Part shown: positions 47,009-57,872 of the stretch, one piece after another
Layout of the letters: every line of letters begins with the position of its first letter
Position numbering within the stretch: the stretch's first letter is position 1
Source: Chitinophagales bacterium
GTDB lineage: Bacteria > Bacteroidota > Bacteroidia > Chitinophagales > JADIYW01
Assembly: GCA_023957215.1 (NCBI GenBank)
Contig: JAMLHH010000014.1
Span: forward strand, 1-64,000
DNA length: 64,000 nucleotides
Reading direction: 5' to 3'
The notes under the pieces: generated by a model
Told to the model about the DNA's origin: nothing
The model's database searches: none
What the model saw: only the letters and a program-made list of their open reading frames with translations
Made by a program: the position numbers and the translations under genes

Positions 47009-47077
47009 AATTTGTTATCCTAAAAAACTAACAATCAATTATATACCTATTTATATAACAACATTAAAATAAATAAT

Positions 47078-47689
47078 ATGAAAAAGTTTCGACTCTCTAT
47101 TATTCTTACCATTGTCCTAAAACTCAGTATCAATTTAACTTATGCTGTTGATTTATATGTTGATGCAAGTATCAGCACAAGTGGAAACGGGTTGTCTTGG
47201 ACAACTGCATTTAAAACTTTAACCGAAGCTATAAATTTGGCAAATCAGACAGGAACTTATAACAATATTTATGTAGCCAAAGGAACTTATTATCCGACCG
47301 GTCAACAAAACGGGACAGATAGAGATGCTACATTTTTTATAAACATTTGCGATTTAAAATTATTGGGTGGATATCCCAATGGCGGAGGTGTTAGAAACAT
47401 AAAAGATAATCCTACCATTTTAAGTGGAGATATTGGAGCATTGGGAAATATGAATGACAACAGCTACCATATCATGGTCATTCCGTGTAATGCTTTTAAT
47501 GAAAATTCTGTTGTAGTAGATGGTTTTATATTCCAGTATGGAAATGCCAATGGAAGTGGTTCTAACAAGTTTGGTATAAATGGCCTAAGTGTGCAAAGAA
47601 ACAGAGCCGGAGCAATAGCCATTTGGGACAATTATTCCGCAAATGGAGGAGTCAATATAAGAAATTGTATTTCAAATAATCGCTTCTGA
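47078..47689 (+). CDS. Giant beta-helix protein 1, N-terminal piece (frameshifted from the rest)
   Basis: 203 codons: a signal peptide (about 1-23, INLTYA) and the first part of beta-helix module 1 (DLYVDASISTSGNGLSWTTA, VAKGTYYPTGQQNGTDRDAT, ILSGDIGALGN). It ends at TGA 47687-47689. Comparison with the intact second gene (57986 onward) shows that this stop is due to a shift: residues ASDADAAVF of the expected sequence follow in the +1 frame (from 47682) and the original frame resumes at NCLF near 47735. Two indels about 60 bp apart thus cancel out. Restored, this piece and the next form one protein of about 3,575 aa. Either a damaged gene or a local sequence error. Confidence 0.75.
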   Translation: MKKFRLSIILTIVLKLSINLTYAVDLYVDASISTSGNGLSWTTAFKTLTEAINLANQTGTYNNIYVAKGTYYPTGQQNGTDRDATFFINICDLKLLGGYPNGGGVRNIKDNPTILSGDIGALGNMNDNSYHIMVIPCNAFNENSVVVDGFIFQYGNANGSGSNKFGINGLSVQRNRAGAIAIWDNYSANGGVNIRNCISNNRF

Positions 47690-47776
47690 TGCCGATGCTG
47701 CCGTGTTTATGAATAATGCCGGAGCAAGCTTTTCAATTGTCTCTTTCATGGAAATAAGGCGGCTTATGGTGGGGCT

Positions 47777-50700
47777 TTGCTCAGTTATAAAGATGACTTT
47801 CACCCTCTTACCGTTTTAAATTTTTGTACATTCTCCGGTAATAATGCTACAAGTGCGGGCGGCGCATTGAGATTTTCAGGGATTGATCCACCGGTAATCA
47901 GTAATTGTATAATTTACGGCAATAATTCCGGAATTTCAAATAACAATGTCAGCAATCCCAATGCTAATTATTCTAATTCATTAATACAAGGTATTACATC
48001 TACCGCTAACGGGAATATAAATGGTAATACCGACCCGCTTTTTACAAATCCTATCAATTACAGTCAAGCACCCACTATAAGCGGTAATTATCGTTTGTCT
48101 ATATTCAGCCCCTGTTTTGACAAAGGAAATATCAACGATATACCCAATGATTTAGCAGACGATATTATCACCGATTTGGACGGAAATGCGAGAGTGATGG
48201 GATGTGTTCCCGACTTAGGAGCTTATGAAATCAGAGCTGACCAAAACTATTATGTAGATGGTGTCAATGGCAATGATGTCAGTTCCGGTTTTACTTGGAA
48301 TACAGCCTTTAGAACTATGTCGAGAGCCATTCAAGAAGTCAATCAAAATTGCTATCCTTATAATTTTAATATTTATGTAGCTAAAGGAGTTTATTATCCT
48401 ACCGGTCAACAAAATAGTACAGATAAGGATGCCACGTTTTTAATCAAAAGAGGTGGCGTTAAGATTTACGGAGGTTATCCAAATGGCGGAGGCACAAGAA
48501 ATCTAAAAACAAATGCAACTATTTTCAGTGGAGATATCGGTTCGGTCAATTATTCTTCCGATAATAGCTACCACATCATGGTCTTTGCCGGAATTGACTT
48601 ACCGCAAGACAATATTCTCATAGACGGAATCCAATTTCAAGGTGGAAATGCAAGTGGCTCAGGGAATTTTACTTATAACAATTTTGCCCTACCCAGAAAT
48701 CAAGGAGCGGCAGTTTATATAAAATCAACTAATATCGGCAACAGGCTTCAATTTAATAATTGTGAATTTTCAGGTAATCAAGCCGGTAATAACGGTGGAG
48801 CTTTTTATATCGAAAACGCCAATCCTCTTTTCAGCAATTGTATAGGGATAGGGAATTATTCACCGGTCGGTTCTTTTGCAAGTATGTCGGGTGCAGCACC
48901 TAAGTTTATAAACTGTACGCTGTCAGGTAACAAAGGAAGCGGAGGTATCCTAAAAATGACTAACTCCAATCCGACTACTTTCAACTCTATTATTTGGGGG
49001 AATGAATCAAATTTTGATTCAGACTTTATTTCTACAAATACAATTCAATATTCCTTAGTGGAAGGGCTTGATATTTTAAACAACAATCATAATCTGAGCT
49101 CAAGACCTTATTTCTACAATTCGGTAGCTTATGAAAATGCACCAATTTCAGGAGGAAATTATCGTTTGCAGCCATGTAGTCCTGCAATTGATGCAGGGCT
49201 GAATAATTTTATCCCGAATAATATTTCTACCGATATATTGGGCAATCAGAGAATTACCAATAGCAAGACAGATATGGGTGCTTATGAATGGAATGGGAAC
49301 TATCCGACACCAAGATACTATGTAAAACAAGGAGGAACGGGAACAGGAAGCTCTTGGGATGATGCAATAGGAGATTTGCAAGAAGCCATCAATAAAGCTT
49401 GTGGTGAAACAGATATTTGGGTAGCAGCAGGTACCTATAAGCCACAAAGACGTTCATATAACTTAGATGAAGTAGATATATCTTCGGATCAATTTCAGAA
49501 TGCATTTGTCTTAAAACCTGATGTGAAGATTTATGGAGGTTTCCCGAATAACGGAAATCCGAATATGAACAATAGAAATTGGCAAAATAATCCTACAATC
49601 TTATCCGGAGATGCGGGTATAGAAGGGAATCAAAATGACAATGTAGCTCATGTGGTTATCTCATCAGGAAATATAGGTACAGCTGAGTTGAACGGATTTA
49701 CAATCAGAGACGGCATGGCATATTCTGCTACAGGTATCTATGTGACTGTTAACAGTAATACTATTGAAGGGCGGTTTGGCGGAGGAATGTATATCACAAA
49801 TTCTTCTCCGAGAATAGTCAATTGTACAATTATCAATAATACAGCAAGTAATATCGGAAGCGGAGTTTTTATAACGAATAGTTCTCCGACTTTTGAAAAT
49901 TGTCAGATAAAAAACAATACGTCCTATTCAAATGGTGGTGGAATCTATTCTTCAAATTCAAATCCCACCATCAACAATTCAATTATCAGTGGAAATACAA
50001 CCGTCAACGCCGGCTCGATAGGAGGAGGAATCTTCTCTGAAGGCAATTCAAATATTATCATTCGTAACAGTCTGATTTATAGCAACTCTTCAAAATCTTA
50101 CGGTGGAGGAATTAGTTCTTATGCCGCCAACACCCAATTGACCAATGTAACAATTTCGGGAAATACGGCATCTTATGGTTATAATGAAATGTATATTGGT
50201 CTTGGTGGAAATCATGTCATTAAGAACTCTATCATTTGGGGAAATGGAACAATTACTTCCGGGTTTACTACTGTAAAAAATAGTCTAATCCAAGGATATA
50301 GCGATACAAACAATGGCAATCTTTCCGGTGATACAGATCCTCTTTTTGCAGACAGGGCTAACGGAATATTTACGCTTTTACCTTGCTCACCGGCTATCAA
50401 TGCAGGAAGTACAGATACAGTAGGATTAGGACTTTCTTCATTAGACTTAAATTCAAAACCAAGAATATTCGGCAATAGGATAGATATGGGTGCTTACGAA
50501 TTTCAAAATCAAATCTTTGTCAATTCAAACGGTATAATATATGTGGATAGTGCCAATACTTGTAGCAACGGAGATGGCAGCAGTTGGAAGAATGCTTTAA
50601 AATCTTTTAATCGGGCTTTGCAAATTGCTGACAGTATCAATAATCAGTCCAATAGCTCTTTTCATGTTAATCAAATATGGGTGGCTAAAGGTACTTTTCA

Positions 50701-53700
50701 GCCGTCATCCGGTCAATCTTTTACAATGATAAAAGATGTAAAAATCTACGGTGGTTTTGCAGGGAATGAAACTACTCTAAATCAGAGAGATTTGAGTTTG
50801 GGTAATACTTCTATCCTAAAAGGCAATGATAATAGTGTCATCAGAAACAACAACAACGGTTTGTCGGCTACTGCTATATTGGACGGCTTTACCTTAGTTG
50901 AAGGTAAAACAACTTTGGGAGGGGGAGGAGTCTATAATTATAATGTATCACCAACTTTCTCAAATTGTTTCTTTTACAACAATTTTGCCACCATACAAGG
51001 TGGTGGTATGGATAACGAATCGTCCTCCAACCCAAACATCATCAATTGTATTTTTGAACAAAATATTTCACAAGGTAATGGTGGTGCGATTTTTAATTAT
51101 CTGAACTCTTCCCCTAAGATTCGTCAATGTAAATTTATTAATAACAAGGCTCAAAACGGAGGGGCTATCGGCAATAACAACAATGCCGCTCCTCAAATTG
51201 TGAACAGTATTTTTACACAAAACACAGCCACTGGTTCAGGTGGTGCCATCAATAACAATAATAATTCTTTGGCTGTCAAAATCACCAACAGTCTTTTGAT
51301 GAAAAATAAAGCAAATATAGGTGCTACTATCAATAGCGAAAATACTTTATCTAATCTTATCCTAAACTGTACCATCGTGAAAGACAGTGCAAATCAGGGA
51401 GGTATATTGACTAATGGAATTTCAACTATTATCAATACTGTCATTTGGGGCAATAGTAACAGCCCTTATGGTGGTGGAATCAATATAATCAATAGTGTTG
51501 TCCAAGGACAACCTAATGCTATCGATCCGCATTTTGCGGATTTCACCAATGATGACTTTAGAATAGGCAATGGTTGTTCGCCACTTATCAATGCAGGAAC
51601 ATTAACAGATACAGTGGGATTGGGCTTACTCAATTTTGACTTAGACGGCAATCCGAGGGTTTATAACTCCATGATAGATATAGGAGCTTATGAATACCAA
51701 GCAGATTTTGGACCTTGCGTAAATTCACAAGGAATCATTTATGTGGATAGTGCTTCCGTTTGTACAGATTGTGACGGTTCAAGCTGGGCAAAAGCATTCA
51801 GCAGTTTTGCAGAAGCCATTCAGGTAGCCGGAGATATGAATGCAAATGCGTTTTTACCTTCTGACTCCGTGAAGCAAATATGGGTGGCTAGAGGTATATA
51901 TCAGCCATCCGATGGCGAGTCTTTCACAATGCTTGCCAATGTGAAAATTTATGGCGGTTTTGCCGGAACGGAAACTGATTTGAGTCAAAGGGATTTGAAT
52001 GCAGGACATACCTCTGTCCTGAAAGGAAATGGAAACAGGGTAATCATGAATAAGGACAACGGCTTGAGTTTGTCAACCCTGTTAGATGGTTTTACGATTA
52101 CCGGTAGTGGCACTTTATATTCTATCAAGGGAGCAGGTATATATAATGAAAATGTTTCCATGTCGCTATCTAACTGTATTATTCAAAACAATTTGACTGA
52201 TAACGAAGGAGGGGGAATTTATGCCGCAGGAAGTACAGTTGTCCTAACGGACTGCCGGATTTTGTCAAATTATGCAGAAAATGACGGCGGTGCAGTGAGG
52301 TTGATAAACAATAGTCGGTTTATATTAAAAAATTGCATTGTAAAGAGCAATTCTTCAGGTATAAATTCAGGCGTAGCCGGAATCTCGGTTTATCAATCGC
52401 AAATTCAACTCATTAATAGTCTTGTGATTAAAAATTCAGGACTTTATCATGCAAATGGTTTGTATGCATCTAATTCTGATGTGCAGTTAATAAATACCAC
52501 TATGGCAGGGAATTATTTTAATGATATAGCCATTTATGATGGAACTACTGTCATACAGAATTCTATCATTGGTGCTAGTTACGGTATTTACAATGGCCCA
52601 TTAACGGTAGAAAACAGTTTGATACAGGGCAGTAATATTACCGGAGATGGCAATCTGTCCGGTACAACCGATCCTCTTTTTACTGATCCGAATAATAACG
52701 ATTACACACTTCAACCCTGCTCTCCTGCTGTCAATGCAGGGGGTAGCGATACTACCGGATTAAATATTCCTTTAAAAGACCTGATAAATAATTCTCGGAT
52801 TTCCGGCAGCAAGATAGATATGGGAGCTTATGAATTTCAATTTCCCAAAAATTATCATCTCGATATAAATGGTGTGTTATATGTAAATAATGCCATTAGT
52901 TGTGTTAATGGCATTGACGGTTCAAGTTGGAATACGGCACTGAATTCCTTTGCTCAGGCACTGCGTGTGGCAGACAGCATCAATACCCATACAGCGGATG
53001 AATCTGAACAAGTCAAACAAATCTGGGTTGCCAAAGGCACCTATCAGCCTGTACAAAATAGCTCCTTTACCATGATTAAAAACGTAAAAATTTACGGCGG
53101 CTTTGCGGGTACTGAAACCTCTTTAAGCCAAAGAGATTTGAATGCAGGAAATATTTCAATTTTAAAAGGGAACGGAAACAGTGTCATTCGAAATGATGAT
53201 AACGGATTAAATTCTTTAGCTCTTTTAGATGGCTTCACTGTTTCAGACGGGAGCAGCTCTAAGGGTGGAGGGGTTTATAATAACAACAGTTCGCCTTCCT
53301 TTGCAAATTGTATTTTTAAAAATAATCAGGCTACCGTACAAGGTGGTGGTATGCACAATGAATTTAGTGCCTCACCCATCATTACAAATTGCCTTTTTCA
53401 AAACAACTCTGCCGGTACGGGAGGTGGTGGCGTGTTTAATTATTACAACGCTTCACCCAAAATTTCACAATCCAGGTTTATTAGCAATACCTCCACTAAT
53501 GGCGGTGGTTTGGCTACCAATACCAATGCCAATCCGGTGATAACCAATTGCGAATTCAAATGGAATGTGGCCACCGGAACAGGCGGAGCCATCAACAACA
53601 ATTCTTCTGATGGTGTCAAAATCATCAATTGCCTGATCATTAGAAATAGATCGAACGATAACGGTGGTGGTATTAACAACGTAACTTCATCTCCGCTCAT

Positions 53701-56700
53701 TGTAAATTGTACCTTTTCTCAGGATACATCTGCGGTCAGTGGCGGAGCTATCAATAACAGCAATAGTTCGCCAACCATTGAGAACTGTATTATTTCGGGA
53801 AACACAAGTGGCATAGCTAATACCGGAACATCCTCTCCTGTCATTACGTACAGTTTGGTTCAGGAAATGGCTGCTGATGCGACAAATCATAATTTAGACG
53901 GAAGTTTATCGCCCTATTTCTTTAGTATTTCCAACGACAGTTATGGTCTATCCTCCTGTTCTCCCGCTATAAATGCCGGCAATCCGGATACTTCAAATTT
54001 GAATTTACCGCTCTTAGATTTTGGACAAAATCCAAGAGTCTTTGATAATGTCATAGACTTAGGTGCTTTTGAATTTCAATCATCTATAAGTATCCATCCG
54101 ACAAACGGAATATTATATGTCAATAAGAATAACCTTTGTTATAATAATACCGGTGCAAGTTGGACAAATGCATTTTCAGATTTTGATCAGGCATTACAAG
54201 CAACAGATTATATCAACTCCCATACATCCAATCCTTCCGATTCTGTCAAACAAATCTGGGTCGCCAAAGGTACTTACCAACCGTCTGCCGGTTCTTATTT
54301 CGTTATGATAAAAAATGTAAAGATTTACGGCGGTTTTGCAGGTAACGAATCTGATTTAAGCCAAAGAAATTTGAATGCAGGAAATATTTCGATTTTAAAA
54401 GGGAACGGAAACAGTGTCATTAAAAATGACAATAACGGTCTGAGCTCTACTGCTCTCTTGGATGGATTTACCATTCAGGATGGAAATAGCTCCAAAGGCG
54501 GAGGAGTCTATAATAACAACAGCTCGCCTTCCTTTGCAAATTGTATTTTTAAAAACAATCAGGCTACCGTTCAAGGCGGTGGTATGCACAATGAATTTAA
54601 TGCCTCACCTCTCATTACCAACTGTACGTTCCAAAACAACTCTGCCGGAACAGGAGGTGGTGGTGTATTTAATTATTACAATGCTTCACCAAAAATTTCA
54701 CAATCCAAATTTATTAGTAATACCTCCACCAATGGCGGAGGTTTGGCTACCAATACAAATGCCAATCCGGTGATAACCAATTGTGAATTCAAATGGAATG
54801 TGGCCACAGGAACAGGCGGAGCCATCAACAACAATTCTTCTAATGGTGTCAAAATCATCAATTGCCTAATCATCAGAAATAAGGCAATCGGTAATGGAGG
54901 TGGTGTTAACAACGCTTCTTCATCTTCATTCATTGCAAACTGTACCTTTTCTTTAGACAGTGCTGCTAATGGAGGAGCAATTTATAACAACAATAGCAAT
55001 CCGAATATTAAAAACTGTATTATCTCGGGAAATACAAGCGGCATGACCAATACAAATAATTCAAGCCCTGTTATCACTTACAGCTTGGTTCAGGGTATCA
55101 ATGGAGATATGAATAATCACATTTTAGATGGAAGTATTGACCCCGGTTTTGTCAATATAAGCAACGATGATTATACCTTATTCGCTTGTTCACCACTTAT
55201 CAATCAAGGTACTATTGATACTTCGGGATTAAATTTACCTGCAACCGATTTGAATCAACAACCCAGAATTTTTGAAAACAGGATTGATATGGGTGCTTAT
55301 GAAACACAGTCTCCCCATCAATTAGTTTCGGAAGTCACTTCACAACCCATTCAGACGGATAATTGCCAAAATACAAATTTATCCATTACCGCCAATAATG
55401 CGACTGCTTTTCAGTGGCAAATGAATGTCAATAATATATTTACGAATATTACCGACAATGCATTTTATTCAGGAACGACAAGTCCTGTTTTGAGTATTAA
55501 GGATACAACTCTTGCAGAAAATACTTATCGCTGTATCGTTATAGGTGATTGTCAAAATGATACTTCCTCAACTATTACTTATCATCACTACCCAAAAATA
55601 TACTTTGTAAAACCAAATGGCAGTGGTAATCAAAGTGGCAGTAGCTGGGAAAATGCAAGTAATGATTTACAATCCGTCATCAATAGTGCATGCCCGAATT
55701 CTCAGATTTGGGTTGCAGAAGGGGTCTATTATCCAACCCATCCTGCCGACAATCTTAATGTCGTTGATATTAACAATCGAAATAATTCTTTCATTTTAAA
55801 ATCTGATGTAAAAATTTTCGGAGGTTTCCCTCATACCGGAAATCCCGGATTCAACGACAGAGATCAAAATCTTCATCCGAGCATTTTATCGGGGGATATA
55901 GGTACTTTGAATAACCAAAGTGATAATGTATATCATGTCTTAATTTCAGCCGGAGATGTAGGAACAGCCGAGTTAAACGGTTTTACAGTTACACAAAGCA
56001 ATGCTGACGGGAATGCTTCTATAGTCATTAACAACCTAAGCATTGACCGTGGCAGTGGCGCCGGAATACACTTAGTCAACTCTTCTCCTATCATAGCTAA
56101 TTGCAGATTTATTCAAAATCAAGGAAAGTTCGGATCAGGTATTTTTATCAGTAATAGTCAACCCAATATTCAAAATTGTTTCTTTTACGGAAATCATGCT
56201 TCAGTACATGGTGCAGGGATTTTTAGTTTTCTATCCTCCAATCCATCTATCAGCAACTGTGTATTCTTTGGAAATAGAGCAGATGATAAAGGAGCCGGTA
56301 TGCTCAGCGATAACTCTACGGCAACTATCATAAATTGTACTTTTTCAGGCAATCAATCCATACAGGGAAATGGAGCAACGATTTATAATGTTGCCTCGCC
56401 GACCGTCATCACCAATTGCATTATTTACGGAAATAGTGGTGGAATTTATAATGAAAGCAGCACCTCGTCTGTTTCTTATTCTGATATACAGGAAGGTTAT
56501 GAAGGTGTAGAAAATGTAGATACAGATCCTTCATTTTTAAATGCTCCTGCATATAGCACCGCTCCTTTTGCAGTGGGAGATTACCGATTACAATCTTGTT
56601 CACCACTTATCAATCAAGGAGATAATTCCGCCATACCGCAAGAAACTGTAACAGACATCTCCGGCAATCCAAGGATACAAGATGGAAAGGTAGATATCGG

Positions 56701-57805
56701 AGCTTACGAAAACAAAGGCTACTCTTTACAAACTATTGCAAACACAACACTGACAGCCAATGACAATTGTCAAAACGCTGACAATTGGACACACTTTTCA
56801 AAAAAAGATGATGAAAATAAAATCTTCATCTCCATCAATACTCTTGGTCAGGATTTAGGTCAAATCTCCGCTTCTACGACACTGAACGAGAACTACGGAA
56901 AATACGCCCAAACAATTTCCATGCCTTACGGTCAAATGAAAAACTTTTATCCTTTGAATAGAAGTTGGACAATACAGAGTCAAAATACTTTTCTCCATCC
57001 CGTTGGTGTTAGATTCTATTTTAACAAAACCGACAGCGCGGATGTAGCCGCTTTAATCCCTATAGACAGTATGCAGCAATTTATTGTGTATAAAGTTGCC
57101 GGGACGGATGTATGGGATTCTACCGCTCAAAACTATACGGAATATCAATATGGAGCAGTGGCAGACTTGACACACTATACCTTCGGTACTTTTCAAGGTC
57201 TAAAATATGTCGAGTTTCAAGTCAGTAGCTTCAGCACAGGTACGATGGCAATCAAGATGGATGATGCAACTCTTCCTTTAGATTTATTAAGTTTTACCGC
57301 ATCGGTATCTGATGACAAAGTCCTCTTACAATGGCAGACTGTCAATGAAGTCAATGTCTCTCATTTTGAAATAGAAAGCAGTCCAGATGCTGTCGTATGG
57401 AATAAAATAGCTCATCAAAATGCACTCAACGGTATAGACCAAAAATATACAGTATGGGATGAAAATCCCCGTCACGGAGTGAATTACTACCGCTTAAAAA
57501 TGATAGATTTAGACGGTAGTTTTAAATATAGCAAGATAGTATCTGTCAGTCTCAATGCTCAAAGCCAAATACAATATATCATCTATCCAAATCCCAATAA
57601 GGGTCTTTTCTATATTCAGACAATAGGGCTGATTGATGATTATACAAAAGCATTTTTATATGACAGTCAAGGGAGAATACTTTTTGAAAAGAGGTTGCAA
57701 GACAATATCGAGCAACTCAACATCCCGACACTTGTTAGCGGTATTTACTTTTTAAGAATTGAAAACAATTCTAATGTTACAGTCAAAAAAATAATCGTGA
57801 AATAG
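47777..57805 (+). CDS. Giant modular parallel beta-helix protein 1 with T9SS sorting domain
   Basis: Main body, 3342 codons; the real coding frame resumes near 47735, and the TTG at 47777 is not a natural start. With the preceding piece it has eight PbH1-type modules of 350-410 aa, each opening with a YVD...GSSW...AL/F strand, IWVAKGTYQP, VKIYGGFAG, and closing with CSPAIDAG...D(M/I/L)GAYE, the choice-of-anchor Q-like ending. Modules start near 47147, 48240, 49312, 50533, 51735, 52876, 54112 and 55598; an Ig-like insert is at 55320-55590. The end has a fibronectin-like DKVLLQWQTVNEVNVSHFEI and a type A T9SS signal (YIIYPNPNKGLFYIQ to VKKIIVK). Exported by T9SS and likely surface-bound or released; adhesion is plausible, substrate unknown. 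Very Asn/Ser/Gly-rich. Confidence 0.85.
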   Translation: MLSYKDDFHPLTVLNFCTFSGNNATSAGGALRFSGIDPPVISNCIIYGNNSGISNNNVSNPNANYSNSLIQGITSTANGNINGNTDPLFTNPINYSQAPTISGNYRLSIFSPCFDKGNINDIPNDLADDIITDLDGNARVMGCVPDLGAYEIRADQNYYVDGVNGNDVSSGFTWNTAFRTMSRAIQEVNQNCYPYNFNIYVAKGVYYPTGQQNSTDKDATFLIKRGGVKIYGGYPNGGGTRNLKTNATIFSGDIGSVNYSSDNSYHIMVFAGIDLPQDNILIDGIQFQGGNASGSGNFTYNNFALPRNQGAAVYIKSTNIGNRLQFNNCEFSGNQAGNNGGAFYIENANPLFSNCIGIGNYSPVGSFASMSGAAPKFINCTLSGNKGSGGILKMTNSNPTTFNSIIWGNESNFDSDFISTNTIQYSLVEGLDILNNNHNLSSRPYFYNSVAYENAPISGGNYRLQPCSPAIDAGLNNFIPNNISTDILGNQRITNSKTDMGAYEWNGNYPTPRYYVKQGGTGTGSSWDDAIGDLQEAINKACGETDIWVAAGTYKPQRRSYNLDEVDISSDQFQNAFVLKPDVKIYGGFPNNGNPNMNNRNWQNNPTILSGDAGIEGNQNDNVAHVVISSGNIGTAELNGFTIRDGMAYSATGIYVTVNSNTIEGRFGGGMYITNSSPRIVNCTIINNTASNIGSGVFITNSSPTFENCQIKNNTSYSNGGGIYSSNSNPTINNSIISGNTTVNAGSIGGGIFSEGNSNIIIRNSLIYSNSSKSYGGGISSYAANTQLTNVTISGNTASYGYNEMYIGLGGNHVIKNSIIWGNGTITSGFTTVKNSLIQGYSDTNNGNLSGDTDPLFADRANGIFTLLPCSPAINAGSTDTVGLGLSSLDLNSKPRIFGNRIDMGAYEFQNQIFVNSNGIIYVDSANTCSNGDGSSWKNALKSFNRALQIADSINNQSNSSFHVNQIWVAKGTFQPSSGQSFTMIKDVKIYGGFAGNETTLNQRDLSLGNTSILKGNDNSVIRNNNNGLSATAILDGFTLVEGKTTLGGGGVYNYNVSPTFSNCFFYNNFATIQGGGMDNESSSNPNIINCIFEQNISQGNGGAIFNYLNSSPKIRQCKFINNKAQNGGAIGNNNNAAPQIVNSIFTQNTATGSGGAINNNNNSLAVKITNSLLMKNKANIGATINSENTLSNLILNCTIVKDSANQGGILTNGISTIINTVIWGNSNSPYGGGINIINSVVQGQPNAIDPHFADFTNDDFRIGNGCSPLINAGTLTDTVGLGLLNFDLDGNPRVYNSMIDIGAYEYQADFGPCVNSQGIIYVDSASVCTDCDGSSWAKAFSSFAEAIQVAGDMNANAFLPSDSVKQIWVARGIYQPSDGESFTMLANVKIYGGFAGTETDLSQRDLNAGHTSVLKGNGNRVIMNKDNGLSLSTLLDGFTITGSGTLYSIKGAGIYNENVSMSLSNCIIQNNLTDNEGGGIYAAGSTVVLTDCRILSNYAENDGGAVRLINNSRFILKNCIVKSNSSGINSGVAGISVYQSQIQLINSLVIKNSGLYHANGLYASNSDVQLINTTMAGNYFNDIAIYDGTTVIQNSIIGASYGIYNGPLTVENSLIQGSNITGDGNLSGTTDPLFTDPNNNDYTLQPCSPAVNAGGSDTTGLNIPLKDLINNSRISGSKIDMGAYEFQFPKNYHLDINGVLYVNNAISCVNGIDGSSWNTALNSFAQALRVADSINTHTADESEQVKQIWVAKGTYQPVQNSSFTMIKNVKIYGGFAGTETSLSQRDLNAGNISILKGNGNSVIRNDDNGLNSLALLDGFTVSDGSSSKGGGVYNNNSSPSFANCIFKNNQATVQGGGMHNEFSASPIITNCLFQNNSAGTGGGGVFNYYNASPKISQSRFISNTSTNGGGLATNTNANPVITNCEFKWNVATGTGGAINNNSSDGVKIINCLIIRNRSNDNGGGINNVTSSPLIVNCTFSQDTSAVSGGAINNSNSSPTIENCIISGNTSGIANTGTSSPVITYSLVQEMAADATNHNLDGSLSPYFFSISNDSYGLSSCSPAINAGNPDTSNLNLPLLDFGQNPRVFDNVIDLGAFEFQSSISIHPTNGILYVNKNNLCYNNTGASWTNAFSDFDQALQATDYINSHTSNPSDSVKQIWVAKGTYQPSAGSYFVMIKNVKIYGGFAGNESDLSQRNLNAGNISILKGNGNSVIKNDNNGLSSTALLDGFTIQDGNSSKGGGVYNNNSSPSFANCIFKNNQATVQGGGMHNEFNASPLITNCTFQNNSAGTGGGGVFNYYNASPKISQSKFISNTSTNGGGLATNTNANPVITNCEFKWNVATGTGGAINNNSSNGVKIINCLIIRNKAIGNGGGVNNASSSSFIANCTFSLDSAANGGAIYNNNSNPNIKNCIISGNTSGMTNTNNSSPVITYSLVQGINGDMNNHILDGSIDPGFVNISNDDYTLFACSPLINQGTIDTSGLNLPATDLNQQPRIFENRIDMGAYETQSPHQLVSEVTSQPIQTDNCQNTNLSITANNATAFQWQMNVNNIFTNITDNAFYSGTTSPVLSIKDTTLAENTYRCIVIGDCQNDTSSTITYHHYPKIYFVKPNGSGNQSGSSWENASNDLQSVINSACPNSQIWVAEGVYYPTHPADNLNVVDINNRNNSFILKSDVKIFGGFPHTGNPGFNDRDQNLHPSILSGDIGTLNNQSDNVYHVLISAGDVGTAELNGFTVTQSNADGNASIVINNLSIDRGSGAGIHLVNSSPIIANCRFIQNQGKFGSGIFISNSQPNIQNCFFYGNHASVHGAGIFSFLSSNPSISNCVFFGNRADDKGAGMLSDNSTATIINCTFSGNQSIQGNGATIYNVASPTVITNCIIYGNSGGIYNESSTSSVSYSDIQEGYEGVENVDTDPSFLNAPAYSTAPFAVGDYRLQSCSPLINQGDNSAIPQETVTDISGNPRIQDGKVDIGAYENKGYSLQTIANTTLTANDNCQNADNWTHFSKKDDENKIFISINTLGQDLGQISASTTLNENYGKYAQTISMPYGQMKNFYPLNRSWTIQSQNTFLHPVGVRFYFNKTDSADVAALIPIDSMQQFIVYKVAGTDVWDSTAQNYTEYQYGAVADLTHYTFGTFQGLKYVEFQVSSFSTGTMAIKMDDATLPLDLLSFTASVSDDKVLLQWQTVNEVNVSHFEIESSPDAVVWNKIAHQNALNGIDQKYTVWDENPRHGVNYYRLKMIDLDGSFKYSKIVSVSLNAQSQIQYIIYPNPNKGLFYIQTIGLIDDYTKAFLYDSQGRILFEKRLQDNIEQLNIPTLVSGIYFLRIENNSNVTVKKIIVK
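53012..53650 (+). repeat. Tandem module repeat, copy in module 6
   Basis: Closely matches 54245-54883 in module 7 at a constant offset of 1233 bp (411 codons), so the protein frame is kept. The central part (GGGVYNNNSSPSFANCIFKN, NNQATVQGGGMHNEF) is nearly identical in both, showing a fairly recent in-frame module duplication. Confidence 0.75.
54211..56578 (+). repeat. 2.37-kb direct repeat, copy 1 (inside giant gene 1)
   Basis: Near-identical to 61633-64000 at a fixed 7422-bp offset (2474 codons, in frame). It covers most of module 7, the Ig-like insert and most of module 8. About ten single-base differences are seen in the first 620 bp; I saw none in the parts compared after that. The copy in gene 2 is cut by the window end, so the true repeat may be longer. 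Confidence 0.9.
54245..54883 (+). repeat. Tandem module repeat, copy in module 7
   Basis: Partner of the module 6 block. It is also part of the longer segment shared with the second giant gene, so three close copies of this stretch exist in the window (offsets 1233 and 7422 bp). Confidence 0.75.
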
Positions 57806-57872
57806 AGATGAAATACTTATTTGTTTTTTGTTGAAGTATGGTTTATCATGAAGGTAAAGATGTAAGCAACAC

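Noticed and set aside
54395-54589. Antisense and alternate-frame open stretches inside the giant genes that recur in both copies (also at 61817-62011, 61884-62195, 62098-62355)
   Set aside because: They repeat only because the underlying DNA is duplicated; they lie in other frames of a long, clearly coding sequence and their translations look like random hydrophobic peptides.
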